Assembly: GCF_020216025.1 (NCBI RefSeq) | Contig: NZ_JAIWNC010000029.1 | Location: 62,001-126,000, forward strand | Direction: 5' to 3' | Source: Jidongwangia harbinensis | Lineage (GTDB): Bacteria; Actinomycetota; Actinomycetes; Mycobacteriales; Micromonosporaceae | Length of the DNA stretch: 64,000 bases | In this document: positions 1 to 10,020 of the stretch, in pieces | How positions within the stretch are numbered: position 1 is the stretch's first letter | How the letters are laid out: every line of letters starts with the position of its first letter | The notes under the pieces: generated by a model | Seen by the model: the letters and a program-made list of their open reading frames with translations, nothing else | Database searches by the model: none | Told to the model about the DNA's origin: nothing | Made by a program: the position numbers and the translations under genes

Positions 1-3000
1 GGCGGCTGGTCGCCCGCGGTGTCGAAGGTTCCGGTCACCTTCTCCGGCGGCGGCGCTGATCCGCTGGTGACGCTGGACGCGCCTGGCAACCGCTTCACGA
101 TGGCCTGGCCGGCGCCGCTGCCCGCCCCGCGCGTCGACGGTGACACGGCGACCTATCCGGGCGTCTACGAAGGCGTCGACCTGGTGGTCCGGGCGACCGG
201 CACCGGTTTCACCTACGTGCTGGTGGTGCACTCGGCCGAGGCCGCGAGGAACCCGGCGTTGCGCGAGGTCACCTTCCGGTTCGGCGGCACGGCGAGGGTC
301 ACGGCGATCAAGGACGGCTTCCGGGTCACCGACCGGGGCGGCAGGACACTGCTCACGTCGGCCGGCGCGTCGATGTGGGACTCGGCCGGCGCGCGGGAGG
401 ACGGCGCCGGGTCGACCGCGGAGGCGGCCGGCGACCACGCCCGCAAGGCCGACGTCGGGATGCGCGTCACCCGGAAACGGCTCGTGCTGGTGCCGGACCG
501 GGCACTCCTCACGACCGCCACCTATCCGCTGTTCATCGACCCGCAGACGATCCCGCCGGGCGTGTCCCGCTGGGCGTACTCGAACAGCCACGACAGCAAC
601 AACGAGACCGGCACCATCCGCGCCGGCCGCGACCCGGAGTCCGGCGCGATCTACCGGCCGTTCCTGGAGTTCCCGATGAACATCCGCGGCACGCGGGTGA
701 TCTCGGCGAACATGCGGATCGTGCTGTGGCACAGCTGGTCCTGCGGCGCGACCCCGGTGACGTTGTGGCGCACCGGGCCCATCGCGTCGACGCCCCGCAA
801 TCCGTGGGGAGCGACCGGATACGACCACTACCTGGACACCCAGTCGGGGGCCGCCAACAAGGACGACTGCTACACGCCGAACACCCCGACCATGTACTTC
901 GGCCACCTGCTGGCGAGCGACCTGCAGTACGGCCCGGCCGACCGGGGCTGGGGCTCCTACACCGTCGGCCTGTCGGCGATGGACTCCAACGGCGGCGGCG
1001 AGTCGACCACCAACCGCTGGAAGAAGTTCGTGCCCGGCTCGGCGGTGCTGACCGTGGAATTCAACAATCCGCCGTCGCCGCCGGGACTGAACGACATGTC
1101 GATCGACCCGCGGCAACCGTGTGCCGCCCAGCCGCTGTACGTGAACGCGCTCAACGGCGTCACCCTGCGCGGTCGACTGACCGACGCGGACGGCGACAAC
1201 ATCTCCGCGAAGTGGCGCGTGCAGGGCGTTCCGGGTGCACACCAGCCGCCGGACTCCCCACGGGCGCCCGGCGGCGAGTTCACCACCACGATCCCGGCCG
1301 CGGCGTTCACCGACGGACAGACCTACAGCTGGTCGATGTCCGGCACGGACGGACACCACGAGGGCGGAACCTCGCCCGGGTGCACGTTCGTGATCAGTAA
1401 CTCGCTGCCGGGCGGCCCGGTGGTGACCAGCGGCGACCTGGCGCTCACCACGGGCCTGCTGCCACCGGACCCGCCGGACACCGCCGGGGTGGGCCGGCCG
1501 GTGACGATCACGTTGAAGCCGGCCGAGGGCGACCGCAACATCGAGGGCTACCTCGTCGGGGTCGGCGCCGGCACCGCGACCGCGCCGACGCTGTGGGTGC
1601 CGGCCGGTCCGGACGGAACCGCGCAGGCGCCGGTGTCGCCGGCCACGTCCGGCCCCGAGCCCAACATCCTGACCGTACGCTCGCGCAACAAGGCGGGCAT
1701 GTCCGGCACGATGGCGGTGTACCGGTTCGCCGCGCAGGCCACCGAGCGGGTGGCGGCGACCGACGACCTCACCGGCGACGGGCGCAGCGACCTGGTCTAC
1801 CTGCGCGACACCGACGGCCGGGCCACGGTCTGGATGTCGGCGTCCAAGCATGACGGGTCCGGTTCGCTCGACCCGGTGCAGGTGTTCGACGGCGGTGCGG
1901 CCTATCCGGCGGCGGCGACGCGGCTGGTGGGCGGCGACTACGACGGTGACGGCGACTCCGACTTCATGCTGCTGCGCAGCGCGGCGAGCGGCCGGGTGGA
2001 CGCCTCGGTGCTGCACTCCAACGGCAACGCGCTCTTCGCGCTGCCGGCGATGTGGGACTCCGGCGCGTCGGACTGGGACCTGACGACGATGCAGTCCGCG
2101 GGCGCCGACATGACCGGTGACGGCAAGGCCGACCTGGTGATCGCGCGACCCGAGGCGGACGGCGGCTGGTCGGTTCGGGTGTTCGAGTCGACCAGCACCG
2201 GCCGGGGGTCGTTCACGTTCGCCGCGCCGGCCGCGTGGGCCACCGCGGGAGCGTCCACCTCGACGTACGCGCGGACGGCGGTGCGGGTCGCGGATGTCGA
2301 CGACGACGGCAAGGCCGACGTCGCCCGGGTGCAGGACAACGGCAACGGGCAGCTCAAGGTCCTCGTGCAGACGTCGACCGGCAGCACCCTGAACCCGCCG
2401 CGACAGTGGTTCGACAGCGGGCCGGACCGGTTCGACTTCGACCGTACGACCGTGCTGGCCGGAAACGTCTCCGGGGCCGGCAAGGCGGACCTGATCCTGG
2501 TGCAGCACCACGGAAACGGCGACACGTCCGCCGTCGGGCTGCTCTCCGACGGCGATCGGCTGACCGCCGAACGGTTCTGGCAGAGCGGCGGCGCGGACAC
2601 GTTCGACCCGGCACGCGCCAAGCTGGTGGCCGGTGACTTCACCGGCGGCCGCGAGACCGATCTGGCCGTCCTCTACGACGAGGGCTTCGCGAAGAGCCGC
2701 TACTCGCTGCTCCGGTCGACCGGGTCGGCGTTCACCCCGGCGGCCCGGTGGAGTGCCGCGCTGGACTGGACGAAGACGGCACTGGGCGGTGGCGGCATGA
2801 CGCCGAACCTCGCCCTGGACGCCCAGGCCAGCGCGACCAGCACGGCGCAGACGTTCGCGCCGGGGCAGGCGATCGACCGTAACCGCACCAGCCACGCCAG
2901 CAACGGCTGGAGTTCCTGGTCGAACCTGGAGAACGACCACGCCGAGACGATCAGCCTGTTGCTGCCGTCCTGGCGGTACGTGAACCGGATCGACCTGTAC

Positions 3001-3666
3001 CCGCGCAACGACGGGACCAACATCGGCACGTCGTTCCCGGCGAACCTCACGGTCGAGGTGTGGACCCACAGCGGCTGGCGCACCGTGGCGACCCGGAACA
3101 ACCCGGCCGGTCCGGGCGCCGGCATGGTCAGCCTGTCGTTCGGCGGGCGGTTCACCGACCATGTCCGGGTCACCGGCCTGAACCTGCGCGTCATGCAACT
3201 CGCCGAGATCGAGCTCTACCAGACCGGGCGCGGCGCGCCACCGGCGAACCTGGTGCTGGACGCGACGGCGACCGCGACCAGCTCGGCCCCGGAGGACTGG
3301 GGCTGGGCGCCGAAATGGGCGGTGGACGGCACCCGCGCCCTACCCGGCTGGAGTTCGTGGTCCAACCACGATGTCGACCACACCGAGGCGATCGAGCTGA
3401 CGTTGCGGCGCAGGCATCACGTCAACCGGGTGGACCTGTATCCGCGCCCGGACGGCGGCGGGAACTTCTGCAGGAACTTCACGATCGAGGCGGACGCGGG
3501 CAACGGGTGGGTGGTCGCCAGCCGGCACACCAACTATCCGGCGCCGACGTCGGGCGCCGTGCAGACCTTCACTTTCGAACCGGTGCTCGCTCAGCGGCTC
3601 CGCGTGGTCTGCACCTCGGTGCGCCTGACCCAGTTCGCCGAGATCGAAGCGTACCTGGTCCAGTGA
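1..3666 (+). CDS. Secreted FG-GAP repeat protein with two C-terminal discoidin domains (5'-truncated)
   Basis: The frame is open from the first base, so the true start lies upstream; 1221 residues are visible. The first third looks like the N-terminal beta-rich region common in actinobacterial RHS-associated proteins. From about visible residue 588 to 910 there are at least six FG-GAP/VCBS-type repeats with D-x-[DT]-GDG-K/R-x-D cores (for example GDYDGDGDSD and GADMTGDGKADL), which usually bind calcium and build a beta-propeller. Two tandem F5/8 type C (discoidin, carbohydrate-binding) domains follow at about 935-1075 and 1082-1221; both carry W-S-S-W-S-N and end in an A-E-I-E-x-Y motif. The RHS gene starts 20 bp downstream, so the two are probably one operon. 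The role is probably cell-surface or glycan binding; no enzyme motif was seen. Confidence 0.85.
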   Translation, partial: GGWSPAVSKVPVTFSGGGADPLVTLDAPGNRFTMAWPAPLPAPRVDGDTATYPGVYEGVDLVVRATGTGFTYVLVVHSAEAARNPALREVTFRFGGTARVTAIKDGFRVTDRGGRTLLTSAGASMWDSAGAREDGAGSTAEAAGDHARKADVGMRVTRKRLVLVPDRALLTTATYPLFIDPQTIPPGVSRWAYSNSHDSNNETGTIRAGRDPESGAIYRPFLEFPMNIRGTRVISANMRIVLWHSWSCGATPVTLWRTGPIASTPRNPWGATGYDHYLDTQSGAANKDDCYTPNTPTMYFGHLLASDLQYGPADRGWGSYTVGLSAMDSNGGGESTTNRWKKFVPGSAVLTVEFNNPPSPPGLNDMSIDPRQPCAAQPLYVNALNGVTLRGRLTDADGDNISAKWRVQGVPGAHQPPDSPRAPGGEFTTTIPAAAFTDGQTYSWSMSGTDGHHEGGTSPGCTFVISNSLPGGPVVTSGDLALTTGLLPPDPPDTAGVGRPVTITLKPAEGDRNIEGYLVGVGAGTATAPTLWVPAGPDGTAQAPVSPATSGPEPNILTVRSRNKAGMSGTMAVYRFAAQATERVAATDDLTGDGRSDLVYLRDTDGRATVWMSASKHDGSGSLDPVQVFDGGAAYPAAATRLVGGDYDGDGDSDFMLLRSAASGRVDASVLHSNGNALFALPAMWDSGASDWDLTTMQSAGADMTGDGKADLVIARPEADGGWSVRVFESTSTGRGSFTFAAPAAWATAGASTSTYARTAVRVADVDDDGKADVARVQDNGNGQLKVLVQTSTGSTLNPPRQWFDSGPDRFDFDRTTVLAGNVSGAGKADLILVQHHGNGDTSAVGLLSDGDRLTAERFWQSGGADTFDPARAKLVAGDFTGGRETDLAVLYDEGFAKSRYSLLRSTGSAFTPAARWSAALDWTKTALGGGGMTPNLALDAQASATSTAQTFAPGQAIDRNRTSHASNGWSSWSNLENDHAETISLLLPSWRYVNRIDLYPRNDGTNIGTSFPANLTVEVWTHSGWRTVATRNNPAGPGAGMVSLSFGGRFTDHVRVTGLNLRVMQLAEIELYQTGRGAPPANLVLDATATATSSAPEDWGWAPKWAVDGTRALPGWSSWSNHDVDHTEAIELTLRRRHHVNRVDLYPRPDGGGNFCRNFTIEADAGNGWVVASRHTNYPAPTSGAVQTFTFEPVLAQRLRVVCTSVRLTQFAEIEAYLVQ

Positions 3667-3686
3667 CGGGGAGAGGGGAACGAGGC

Positions 3687-6600
3687 ATGCGGTTCCGAAC
3701 CGCGATCCGGGCTCTGACAGTGGTGCTGCTGGCACCGTCCGTGGTGGTGTTCGCCGAGGCGGCACAGGCGGCGGACAGGCCCTCGGCGTTCCAGCCGATG
3801 AAGGCCCAACCCGGCGCCTACGCGAAGGTGGCGCCGCCGCCGGTCGACCCGTCGGCGGATCACAACCTGACCGCAGCGCCGGCGGTGGACTGGCCGGTCA
3901 CCGGGTCGGCGCAGGTCGCGCCGCGGTCCGGCGAGCCGGGGCGGAAGGCCGGCCGGCTGCCGGTCAGGGTCGGTGCCCGGGCCGCGAAGGAGGCGCCTGA
4001 GCAGGTGACCGTGACCACGCTCGGCCGCGCCGAGTCGGAGCGGGCCAAGGTGACCGGTCCGCTGATCCGGCTGACCGCACCCGGCCGCGGTGACGTCTCG
4101 GTCGAGGTGGACTACACCGGCTTCCGCGACGCGTACGGTGGGGACTGGGCGTCCCGTGCGCGTCTGGTGCAGGTGCCGGAATGCCGGGCGGACCGGCCGG
4201 GCGACCCGGCCTGCCGGCCGGTCCCGCTGGCCACCGCCAACGATCCGGTGAAGGGCGTCGCCTCGGCGCAGGTGGCGCTGGCGGGCACGAACACGTTGCT
4301 GGCGCTGGAATCCGGACCCGCCGGGTCCGGCGGCGACTTCACCGCGTCCAGCCCGGCGGCGTCCGGTACCTGGTCGGCCGGCGGATCGAGTGGTGACTTC
4401 AACTGGAGTTACCCGATGCGGACGCCGCCGCCGCTGGGCGGGCCGGCACCGCAGCTCGCGCTCGGCTACAGCTCGGGCAGCCTGGACGGTCGGACCGCGG
4501 CGTCGAACAATCAGCCCTCGTGGGCCGGCGACGGTTTCGACCTGTGGTCCGGCGCGGTGTCGCGCAGCTACAAGCCCTGCGCGGACGACGGCCAGGCGGG
4601 CGTCGGTGACCTGTGCTGGGGTGGCGACAACGCCACGCTCGCGCTCAGTTCGCACAGCGGCGAGCTGATCCAGGAGCAGGGCAACCCCGACCGCTGGCGG
4701 CTGCGCAACGACGACGGCACCAGGGTGGAGCGGCTCTTCGGTGCGGACAACGGCGTCTGGAACGGCGAGCACTGGCGGGTCACCACGACGGACGGCGTGC
4801 AGTACTTCTTCGGACTCAGCAAGCTGCCCGGTGCCCCGGACGATCAGCGTACGTCGAGCGCCTGGAAGGTCCCGGTGTTCGGCAACCAGGCCGGCGAACG
4901 GTGCCACAACGGGTCCGGCTTCGCGGCGTCCTGGTGCGACCAGGCCTACCGGTGGAACCTGGACTACGTCGTCGACCCGCACGGCAACTCCATGTCGATC
5001 TGGTACGACGTCGAGTGGAACAGCTATGCCCGCAACAAGACCGACAACACGGTGTCGCGGTACGTCCGGGGCGGCACGATCAACCGGATCGACTACGGCA
5101 CCCGGCGCGACGGCGGCGTCGACAGCCGGTTCGCCGGGCCGGTGCCGATGCGGGCCCAGTTCGGCACGGCGGACCGCTGCGTGACACCCGGCGGGACGTG
5201 CACGCTGACCAAGGCGAACGCGGCGAACTGGCCGGACGTACCGATGGACCAGCTGTGCGACTCGACCGCCACCTGCGTGGGCGTGTACGCGCCGACCTTC
5301 TGGACCCAGAAGCGACTGGCCACGGTGACCACCCAGGTTCTCCGCGGCGACCAGCTGTCCGATGTGGAACAGTGGACACTCCGGCACGTCTACAAGGACC
5401 CGGGCGACGGCCGGGCGAAGGTGCTGTGGCTCAGCGCCATCGGGCAGACCGGGCTCTCCGGCGGCAGAGCGACACTGCCGGACGTGAAGTTCGGTGGCGT
5501 GCCGCTGAACAACCGCGTGGACCGGACCAGCACCCTGGAACCGATCATCCGGTACCGCGTCTCGTCCATCGAGACCGCGACCGGTGGGGTGATCGGCGTG
5601 AACTACTCGGCACCGGACTGCGTGCTGGGCAGCCGCATGCCGGCGAACCCGGAAAGCAGCACCCTGCGCTGCTTCCCGGTGTACTGGACCCGGCCCGGGC
5701 AGACCAAACCCGGCTTCGACTACTTCCACAAGTACGTGGTGACCAGCGTGACCGAGACGGATCGCACCGGCGCGGCGCCGACCGCGGTGACCGGTTATCA
5801 GTACCTGGACCATCCCGCCTGGCACTACGACGAAGCCGAGTTCGTGCAGCCGGAACGGCGGTCGTGGGGACAGTGGCGTGGCTACGGCCGGGTACGCGTG
5901 ATCAAGGGAGCGGAGGGCCAGACCCGGTCCCAGACCGACACGCTGTACTTCCGCGGAATGCACGGCGACAGATTGCCCGACAAACGTACGCGGAACGTCA
6001 GCGTCACCGATTCGGACGGCGTCGCCCTGCCCGACTCGGCGTGGCAGCAGGGGAAGGTTCGCGAGACCATCGTCTACAACGGCACCGGTGACGCCGCGCC
6101 CGTGGTGTCCAAGACCAAGCACGACCCGTGGAAACACGGCCCGACCGCGACCCGCGACCGGAACGGCGTGGTCGTCGAGGCGTACGTGACCGGGGTGGCC
6201 GCGACCACCGTGAAGACCGCGCTGGACGGCGCCCGGGGGTGGCGGACCACCAGGGTCGACAACACCTTCGACTACGACGACGGGTCGGCCCACCCGACCG
6301 GCCGGATCACCCGCAAGGACGATGCCGGCGACATCACCACCCCCGACGACGACCGCTGCACCCGCACCACGTACGCGGCCAACCCGGACACCCACGCACT
6401 CGCCTATCCCGCCGAGATCGAGACGGTCGGCGTGCGCTGCTCGGCCACCCCGGACCGGGCCAGCAACACGCTGTCGCGGATCCGCGTCGCCTACGACGGC
6501 GGGCCGGGTGTGGGCAAGGGCGACCAGGTAAAGGTCGAGCAGATGGTCGGCTGGAACGACGGCGAGCCGGTCTTCCGGCAGACCATGCGAGCGGCGTACG

Positions 6601-9600
6601 ACGCCTACGGCCGGGCCACCGAGACGTTCGACGAGCGGGGCCGTAGGTCGACCGTCACCTACCTCCCGGCAGCCGGGCCGCTGACCCGGACCGAGGAGAC
6701 CAATCCGCTCGGCTGGAAGACCAGCACGACCGTCGATCCCGGGTTCGGCCGGACCACGCTGGCGGTCGACGTGAACGGGCGGCGGACCCAGACCGCGTAC
6801 GACGCGCTGGGCCGGGTCACCGCGGTCTGGACGCCCGGCCGCGACTCCGATCAGACACCGAGCAGCAGGTACAGCTACGACGTGCGGGCCGATGCGCCGA
6901 CCGTCACCTCGGTGGCACGCCTCAACGCGGCCGGCGACGGATACCTGACCTCGTACCAGATCTACGACGGTCTGATGCGGGAGCGGCAGACGCAGATGCC
7001 CGCGGTCGGCGGCGGCAGTATGGTGACCGACTCCGGCTATGACTCGCGCGGCAAGATACGCAAGAAGTCCGCGCCGTACTTCATGCCCGGTGCGCCGAGC
7101 GGGGCGTTGTTCGTGTCCAAGGGTGAGCCGCCGTCGGCCACCTGGTTCGAGTACGACGCCGCGGAGCGCAAGACGGCCGAGATCCTCCGGGCGTCCGGCG
7201 AGGAGCTGTGGCGTACGACGTTCGCCCACGGCGGCGACCACACCGACACCACACCGCCGCGGGGCGGCACCCCCACGTCGTTGTACACCGACGCGCGTGG
7301 CCAGCAGAGCGAGCTGCGGCAGTACCTGGGTGACACGGTCGGCGGGTCGTTCGAGCGCACCCGGTACACGTACACCGCGACCGGGAAACCGGCCACCCTC
7401 GTCGACCCGGCGGGCAACACCTGGCGCTGGGAGTACGACCACCGGGACCGCCTGACCTCGACCAGCGACCCGGACAAGGGCGTCACCACGCGGACCTACG
7501 ACCAGTGGGATCAGCTGGCCACGTTCACCGACGCGCGGGGCAAGAGGATCGCGTACCGGTACGACGACCTGAGCCGGCGGACCAGCGTCCACCAGGACAC
7601 GGTGAACGGGCCGAAGCTCGTGTCCTGGGAGTACGACACCCTGCTGAACGGTTACCCGACCGCGTCGACCCGGCATGTCGGCGACCACGCCTACCGGACG
7701 GCGTTCTCCGGGTACGACGAGGAGAGCCGGCCGACCGGCACGGTGCTGACCGTCCCGGAGGCGGAAGGCAAGCTGGCCGGCACCTACCGGACGTCGCAGA
7801 CCTTCAACGCGGACGGCTCGCCGGACACGACGTCGCTGCCCGCGATCGGCGGTCTGCCGGCCGAGACGTTGCGCTACGGCTACAACGCGACCGGACAGCC
7901 CACGAGCCTCACCGGTGCGGCGGCCTATCTCACCGACGCGATCTACGACCAGGCCGGGCGGCTGGGCATCTCGGTCCGCACCAACACCGCCGGCAAGAGC
8001 CTCCTGGAGGAGTGGGCGTACCACGAGGCGACCGGCCGGGTCGTCGAGCACGCCGGGTACGGCGACGTGAACCCGGAGGTGATCACGGATGCGCACTACA
8101 CCTACGATCCGTCCGGCAACCTGATCGGGATCGCGGACCGGACCAGCCAGTACAACAGCGGGCCCGACGATCTGCAGTGCTTCCGCTACGACGGGCTGGA
8201 ACGACTCCGCGAGGCCTGGACGCCGAAACAGGACGACTGCGAGACCGGCGCGTCGGCGGCGAATCTCGGCGGCCCGGCGCCCTACTGGCAGAGCTGGACG
8301 TTCGACAGCACCGGCAACCGGGTGACCGAGGTGAACCACGCCGTGGCCGGGAACACCACCCAGACGTCGTCCTACCCCGAACCGGGCAAGCCGCGCACCC
8401 ACGCGGTCTCCTCGGTACGCACCACCGGGCCGGGCGTCGACCGCACGGACTCCTACACCTACGACGAGAACGGCAACCTGCTGACCCGTCCCGGCCGGAC
8501 CGGGCCGCAGACGCTCACCTGGGACGTCGAGGGTCACCTCGCGTCGATCGCCGAGTCGGGCGCCACCACCTCGTACCTCTACGACGCGGACGGCAACCGT
8601 CTGATCGAACGCGGTCCGAAGGGCACCACGCTGTTCCTGCCCGAGGGGGAGTGCACGGTGTCCGGCGACAACACGCCGACGTGCGTCCGCTCGTACGCGG
8701 CGGCCGGCCGGGTGGTCGCGACCCGGACCACCCAGGGCGTCTCGTGGCAGGTGGCCGACCACCAGAGCACCGGCGTGGCGAGCGTGGACAGCGCCACCAT
8801 GACGGTCACCCGGCGGCGGTCCCTGCCCTACGGCGGTGCCCGTGGACCGGAACCGGCCTGGAACTCGCGGCGTGGGTTCGTCAACGGCGTCGTCGACGAC
8901 ACCGGCCTGGTCCATCTGGGCGCCCGTGAGTACGACCCGAAGCTGGGCCGGTTCATCTCGGTCGATCCGATCCTGGATTCCGGCGATCCGCAGTCGCTCA
9001 ACGGATACACGTACGCGGGGGCCAACCCGGTCACCGACTCGGACCCGGACGGCCGGGTGAAGTGCCCGGACGGCGACTGCATCGCGAACCCGCAGCCGAA
9101 GGAACCGGTGCACGTCAAGACGGTGCTCGAGGTCCGTGAGGAGCCGGCGCGCGGCGCCGGTGGGTTGCCGGTGAAGAAGCGGACCATGACGCAGTCCACC
9201 TACAAGAAGAACAACGGGGTGGTGGAGAAGCACCGCGGCTGTTCCTACAGTGCGATCGAGGGCAGCACCTCCGGCCCCACGAAGGACTGCTCCGGTGCGG
9301 GCGTCCAGGTCCTCGGTCCGGTCACCGACTGTCACCGGGACAACAAGGGCAACGTGTGCTGGCTCGGCGAGGACGGCTTCGTCTACGACGTCGAGGGCGG
9401 CAAGTCGTGTACCCGGAACGACTTCAACTTCTGCGGCACGCCGGCCGGCCAGCAGCGGCGCCAGAACCGGCATGCTCCGCCGGGCGGCCGGGGAATCCCC
9501 AAGATGGGGCCGGCCAGCAAGGAGATGTCGGAGAAGATGCGCCGGTCGGAGGAGAAGGGGTGGGTGCAGACCGTCGGCGCCTGCGCCAACGTTTCCGCCG

Positions 9601-9935
9601 CGGCCTATTTCAACGTCGGCCTGTCGGTCTGCCTCGCGCACGACAACAACGGTTTCGGACCACTCATCGCCTGGTCGCACGGGGTCGGACCGTCCTTCGG
9701 GATCAGTGCGTCGGCCGGAGGGTTCCTCTCCAACGGCGACTTCTACGGGCAGACCGAAGGCGCCAGGACGACCACGGTCGGGCTCAAGGGCGGTGCGAAC
9801 GTCGAGGGCTATCACACCGCGTCGCATGACGGAAAGGTGTCCACGTACGGCGGGAATGTGGGTATCTACGGCGGTGCAGGCGCACCGTGGACGGTGAGCA
9901 ACAGCTGGACGATCGGGAAGCGAACCAACTGGTAG
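3687..9935 (+). CDS. Secreted RHS/YD-repeat protein with unrecognised C-terminal tail
   Basis: The start is ATG 3687, placed after a purine-rich RBS (GAGAGGGGAA) and followed by a clear signal peptide (MRFRTAIRALTVVLLAP, then a cleavage region around AQA-AD). The open frame extends further upstream, but only inside the preceding gene. The protein is 2082 aa. A long array of YD-type repeats (Y-D-x-x-G-R/N) occupies roughly residues 1000-1740. It ends in the classic RHS core signature (REYDPKLGRFISVDP, then DPDGR at about 1786-1790). RHS shells normally enclose a C-terminal payload. Here about 290 residues follow: first a segment with many cysteines, then a Gly/Ser/Asn-rich segment that looks beta-rich. 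I do not recognise a toxin fold, and no immunity-sized gene follows; the next gene is a large regulator behind a terminator. Confidence 0.88.
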   Translation: MRFRTAIRALTVVLLAPSVVVFAEAAQAADRPSAFQPMKAQPGAYAKVAPPPVDPSADHNLTAAPAVDWPVTGSAQVAPRSGEPGRKAGRLPVRVGARAAKEAPEQVTVTTLGRAESERAKVTGPLIRLTAPGRGDVSVEVDYTGFRDAYGGDWASRARLVQVPECRADRPGDPACRPVPLATANDPVKGVASAQVALAGTNTLLALESGPAGSGGDFTASSPAASGTWSAGGSSGDFNWSYPMRTPPPLGGPAPQLALGYSSGSLDGRTAASNNQPSWAGDGFDLWSGAVSRSYKPCADDGQAGVGDLCWGGDNATLALSSHSGELIQEQGNPDRWRLRNDDGTRVERLFGADNGVWNGEHWRVTTTDGVQYFFGLSKLPGAPDDQRTSSAWKVPVFGNQAGERCHNGSGFAASWCDQAYRWNLDYVVDPHGNSMSIWYDVEWNSYARNKTDNTVSRYVRGGTINRIDYGTRRDGGVDSRFAGPVPMRAQFGTADRCVTPGGTCTLTKANAANWPDVPMDQLCDSTATCVGVYAPTFWTQKRLATVTTQVLRGDQLSDVEQWTLRHVYKDPGDGRAKVLWLSAIGQTGLSGGRATLPDVKFGGVPLNNRVDRTSTLEPIIRYRVSSIETATGGVIGVNYSAPDCVLGSRMPANPESSTLRCFPVYWTRPGQTKPGFDYFHKYVVTSVTETDRTGAAPTAVTGYQYLDHPAWHYDEAEFVQPERRSWGQWRGYGRVRVIKGAEGQTRSQTDTLYFRGMHGDRLPDKRTRNVSVTDSDGVALPDSAWQQGKVRETIVYNGTGDAAPVVSKTKHDPWKHGPTATRDRNGVVVEAYVTGVAATTVKTALDGARGWRTTRVDNTFDYDDGSAHPTGRITRKDDAGDITTPDDDRCTRTTYAANPDTHALAYPAEIETVGVRCSATPDRASNTLSRIRVAYDGGPGVGKGDQVKVEQMVGWNDGEPVFRQTMRAAYDAYGRATETFDERGRRSTVTYLPAAGPLTRTEETNPLGWKTSTTVDPGFGRTTLAVDVNGRRTQTAYDALGRVTAVWTPGRDSDQTPSSRYSYDVRADAPTVTSVARLNAAGDGYLTSYQIYDGLMRERQTQMPAVGGGSMVTDSGYDSRGKIRKKSAPYFMPGAPSGALFVSKGEPPSATWFEYDAAERKTAEILRASGEELWRTTFAHGGDHTDTTPPRGGTPTSLYTDARGQQSELRQYLGDTVGGSFERTRYTYTATGKPATLVDPAGNTWRWEYDHRDRLTSTSDPDKGVTTRTYDQWDQLATFTDARGKRIAYRYDDLSRRTSVHQDTVNGPKLVSWEYDTLLNGYPTASTRHVGDHAYRTAFSGYDEESRPTGTVLTVPEAEGKLAGTYRTSQTFNADGSPDTTSLPAIGGLPAETLRYGYNATGQPTSLTGAAAYLTDAIYDQAGRLGISVRTNTAGKSLLEEWAYHEATGRVVEHAGYGDVNPEVITDAHYTYDPSGNLIGIADRTSQYNSGPDDLQCFRYDGLERLREAWTPKQDDCETGASAANLGGPAPYWQSWTFDSTGNRVTEVNHAVAGNTTQTSSYPEPGKPRTHAVSSVRTTGPGVDRTDSYTYDENGNLLTRPGRTGPQTLTWDVEGHLASIAESGATTSYLYDADGNRLIERGPKGTTLFLPEGECTVSGDNTPTCVRSYAAAGRVVATRTTQGVSWQVADHQSTGVASVDSATMTVTRRRSLPYGGARGPEPAWNSRRGFVNGVVDDTGLVHLGAREYDPKLGRFISVDPILDSGDPQSLNGYTYAGANPVTDSDPDGRVKCPDGDCIANPQPKEPVHVKTVLEVREEPARGAGGLPVKKRTMTQSTYKKNNGVVEKHRGCSYSAIEGSTSGPTKDCSGAGVQVLGPVTDCHRDNKGNVCWLGEDGFVYDVEGGKSCTRNDFNFCGTPAGQQRRQNRHAPPGGRGIPKMGPASKEMSEKMRRSEEKGWVQTVGACANVSAAAYFNVGLSVCLAHDNNGFGPLIAWSHGVGPSFGISASAGGFLSNGDFYGQTEGARTTTVGLKGGANVEGYHTASHDGKVSTYGGNVGIYGGAGAPWTVSNSWTIGKRTNW

Positions 9936-9936
9936 T

Positions 9937-9952
9937 TTGCGCATCTGCGCAA
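9937..9952. promoter_or_regulatory. Perfect 7-bp-arm palindrome after the RHS gene
   Basis: TTGCGCA, a 2-base centre, then TGCGCAA, beginning one base after the RHS stop codon and ending directly against the terminator stem. It could be an extra termination or mRNA-stability hairpin, or an operator for the regulator gene that starts about 70 bp downstream. The sequence does not decide. Confidence 0.4.
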
Positions 9953-9980
9953 CCGGGGGACGTCGCGCCACGTCCCCCGG
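9953..9980 (+). terminator. Rho-independent-type hairpin after the RHS operon
   Basis: Perfect 11-bp inverted repeat (CCGGGGGACGT and ACGTCCCCCGG) around a 6-base loop, without a T-tract, as is usual in actinomycetes. It closes the FG-GAP/RHS operon 40 bp before the next start codon. Confidence 0.75.
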
Positions 9981-10020
9981 GGCGCCCGGCGATTACCGTA
10001 TGGCCGTGCAGGAACACGGG

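Noticed and set aside
3591..9971. Long open reading frame antisense to the RHS gene (2126 codons)
   Set aside because: High GC makes the opposite strand open. The translation is Arg/Pro/Val-rich low-complexity sequence without motifs, and the plus strand has a signal peptide and RHS core.
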